From: an uncultured Candidatus Competibacteraceae bacterium
GTDB lineage: Bacteria; Pseudomonadota; Gammaproteobacteria; Competibacterales; Competibacteraceae
Direction of reading: 5' to 3'
Assembly: GCA_937872125.1 (NCBI GenBank)
Contig: CALMNY010000027.1
Span: 1 to 7,505 of the forward strand
Length of the DNA: 7,505 nt
Numbering within the stretch: position 1 is the stretch's first letter; every line of letters starts with the position of its first letter. The notes below the pieces were generated by a model. The model made no database searches. It saw only the letters and a program-made list of their open reading frames with translations, and was not told where the DNA came from. The position numbers and the translations under genes were made by a program. Of this stretch, positions 7,143 to 7,505 are shown one piece after another.

Positions 7143-7505
7143 TCAGACCTCCGCTTCCTGCAACACCGTCGCCGGCTGGGCGGCGGCGCGACGGCGGGCG
7201 CGGGCGTCGAGCACATTCTTGATGGCGATCAGGCAGCCCAGCCCGATGAACGCGCCCGGCGGCAGAATCGCCAGCAAAAAGCCGCGATAGTCGTCAATCA
7301 GATGCACGGTCATATTTTTGCCGAACTCGCCGAACAGCAGATCGGCCTGCCCGAGCAACGTGCCCTGGCCGAGAATCTCCCGAATCGCGCCCAGCAGCAC
7401 CAGCGCCAGCAGGAAGCCGACGCCGGTGGCGATGCCATCGACCGCCGATTTGACCACGCCATTTTTGAACGCGAACGCCTCGGCCCGGCCGATCACGCAG
7501 CAATT
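7143..7505 (-). CDS. rnfE: RnfE/RsxE, electron transport complex subunit, C-terminal part
   Basis: The visible 120 residues are the C-terminal half of RnfE (RsxE in E. coli), an integral inner-membrane subunit of the Rnf complex. That complex links ferredoxin and NAD oxidation-reduction to ion movement; in E. coli it also resets the SoxR sensor. The fragment opens at the window edge with [12 protein letters not shown], the conserved segment with membrane-embedded cysteine, followed by a hydrophobic helix ([28 protein letters not shown]) and the family signature [25 protein letters not shown]. An arginine- and alanine-rich tail ends the protein. The GTG that could look like a start at 7496 lies within this conserved segment, so the gene continues past the window. 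Its stop lies 23 bases from that of hisD, in convergent orientation. The rest of the rnf cluster would be expected to the right. Confidence 0.93.
   Translation of the reverse strand, partial: NCCVIGRAEAFAFKNGVVKSAVDGIATGVGFLLALVLLGAIREILGQGTLLGQADLLFGEFGKNMTVHLIDDYRGFLLAILPPGAFIGLGCLIAIKNVLDARARRRAAAQPATVLQEAEV

Overview
The window comes from a GC-rich gammaproteobacterial chromosome. Every gene I can name is a housekeeping gene. The gene order mlaF-mlaE-mlaD-mlaC-mlaB-ibaG-murA-hisG-hisD is, from general knowledge, the order seen in Pseudomonas-like Gammaproteobacteria; Escherichia coli keeps only the mla-ibaG-murA part. An rnfE/rsxE gene at the right edge fits the same class. I cannot fix the genus from the sequence. 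A non-enteric, environmental lineage is my inference.

Layout. Bases 1-33 hold the first 11 codons of a leftward gene, tentatively pyruvate,phosphate dikinase. Upstream of it lie two GC-rich hairpins and a candidate leftward promoter. From 287 to 3351 five closely packed rightward genes encode the complete Mla phospholipid transport system: ATPase MlaF, permease MlaE, MCE protein MlaD, periplasmic carrier MlaC and STAS protein MlaB. These are followed by ibaG (BolA family, 3407-3658) and murA (3677-4936, first committed step of peptidoglycan synthesis). Next come hisG (5064-5696, short form) and hisD (5806-7119), which catalyse the first and the last steps of histidine synthesis. A leftward, truncated rnfE (7143-7505) converges on hisD with only 23 bases between the stop codons.

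The genes fall into two themes: cell envelope upkeep (outer-membrane lipid asymmetry and the cell wall precursor) and histidine synthesis, probably read as one long rightward transcript. All catalytic and binding motifs checked are intact and there are no frameshifts.

I found no new multi-gene system. The most unusual structure is a pair of inverted arrays of a 9-base unit (GGAAGACAC) with a GTCCACGGA cap. They nearly fill the two gaps on either side of hisG and contain a perfect 30-base inverted match. Smaller oddities are a 33-base in-frame near-duplication at the start of mlaE, a hairpin over the mlaB start region, and the hairpin-rich leader of the leftward gene at the left edge.
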